Shown in pieces: positions 5,715-5,803 of a stretch of DNA of 5,803 bases (positions are counted from its first letter, which is position 1; each line of letters begins with the position of its first letter). The stretch is from NCBI GenBank assembly GCA_015492355.1, contig WGFF01000071.1:1-5803 (forward strand). Direction: 5' to 3'. The notes under the pieces were generated by a model. That model was not told the origin of the DNA and searched no databases. It was given only the letters and a program-made list of their open reading frames with translations. Source of the DNA: Deltaproteobacteria bacterium (GTDB lineage Bacteria; Desulfobacterota; GWC2-55-46; S146-73). Position numbers and translations under genes: made by a program.

Positions 5715-5803
5715 ATGGCACTTTTTGCAGAAAAGGTGAAACTTCTCAAGGGTGTTCTTACAAAGAAGATACCACTATACGTCCAGTTTGCTGTGAGCAA
5801 GAG
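5715..5803 (+). CDS. 5' fragment of a gene, possibly radical SAM protein
   Basis: An ATG at 5715 follows AAAGGAG (5698-5704) at ten bases spacing, a strong ribosome binding site, and opens a frame that runs off the window after 29 full codons. The residues begin MALFAEKVKLLKGVLTKK and continue to IPLYVQFAVSK. A lysine-rich amphipathic start followed by a hydrophobic beta-strand ending in S-K is a common lead-in to the CxxxCxxC cluster of radical SAM enzymes, which would come just past the edge. The cluster itself is not visible, so the family is inference. I see no clear promoter directly upstream. Confidence 0.7.
   Translation, partial: MALFAEKVKLLKGVLTKKIPLYVQFAVSK

Overview
The window holds two complete, divergently transcribed signalling genes, one truncated gene at the right edge, and about 550 bases of structured, apparently non-coding DNA between the second and third. 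Base composition is moderate, and the genes favour AGG/AGA arginine and ATA isoleucine codons. Together with the kinase architecture (soluble PAS-PAS-HK-receiver), this would fit an anaerobic or thermophilic bacterium of the Nitrospirota or Thermodesulfobacteriota type. That placement is inference only; no phylogenetic marker is present.

Layout. Bases 1-156 lie downstream of the minus-strand gene and hold an imperfect inverted repeat. Bases 157-2895 (minus) encode a 912-residue protein. Its C-terminal half contains what I read as a class III nucleotidyl cyclase (adenylate/guanylate cyclase) catalytic fold, split in two by a long charged coiled coil. The metal-binding aspartates and the Asn/Arg pair of the family are all recognisable. 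The N-terminal ~480 residues match no family I know. Bases 2896-3257 are a divergent promoter region with one good sigma-70-type promoter for each gene, 26 bp apart. The plus-strand promoter implies a leader of roughly 235 nt.

Bases 3258-5165 (plus) encode a 635-residue cytoplasmic hybrid histidine kinase: two PAS domains (the first with a C-x12-C-x2-C-P cysteine motif), HisKA, HATPase_c and a receiver. Bases 5166-5714 carry no convincing gene. They hold several RNA-type hairpins, including a very stable one at 5459-5511 whose style recalls the ends / omega-RNA region of IS200/IS605-TnpB elements, and two copies of a G-rich hairpin repeat. At 5715 a new gene starts behind a good ribosome binding site and runs off the window; its first 29 residues resemble the lead-in to a radical SAM domain.

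How they may work together. The kinase and the cyclase-like protein share a control region, so a common signalling circuit is plausible: redox or ligand sensing by the PAS domains, a phosphorelay through the receiver, and a possible second-messenger or pseudo-cyclase partner. The sequence does not prove a functional link. The most unusual item is the coiled-coil-interrupted cyclase domain; the second is the structured intergenic tract at 5299-5696.
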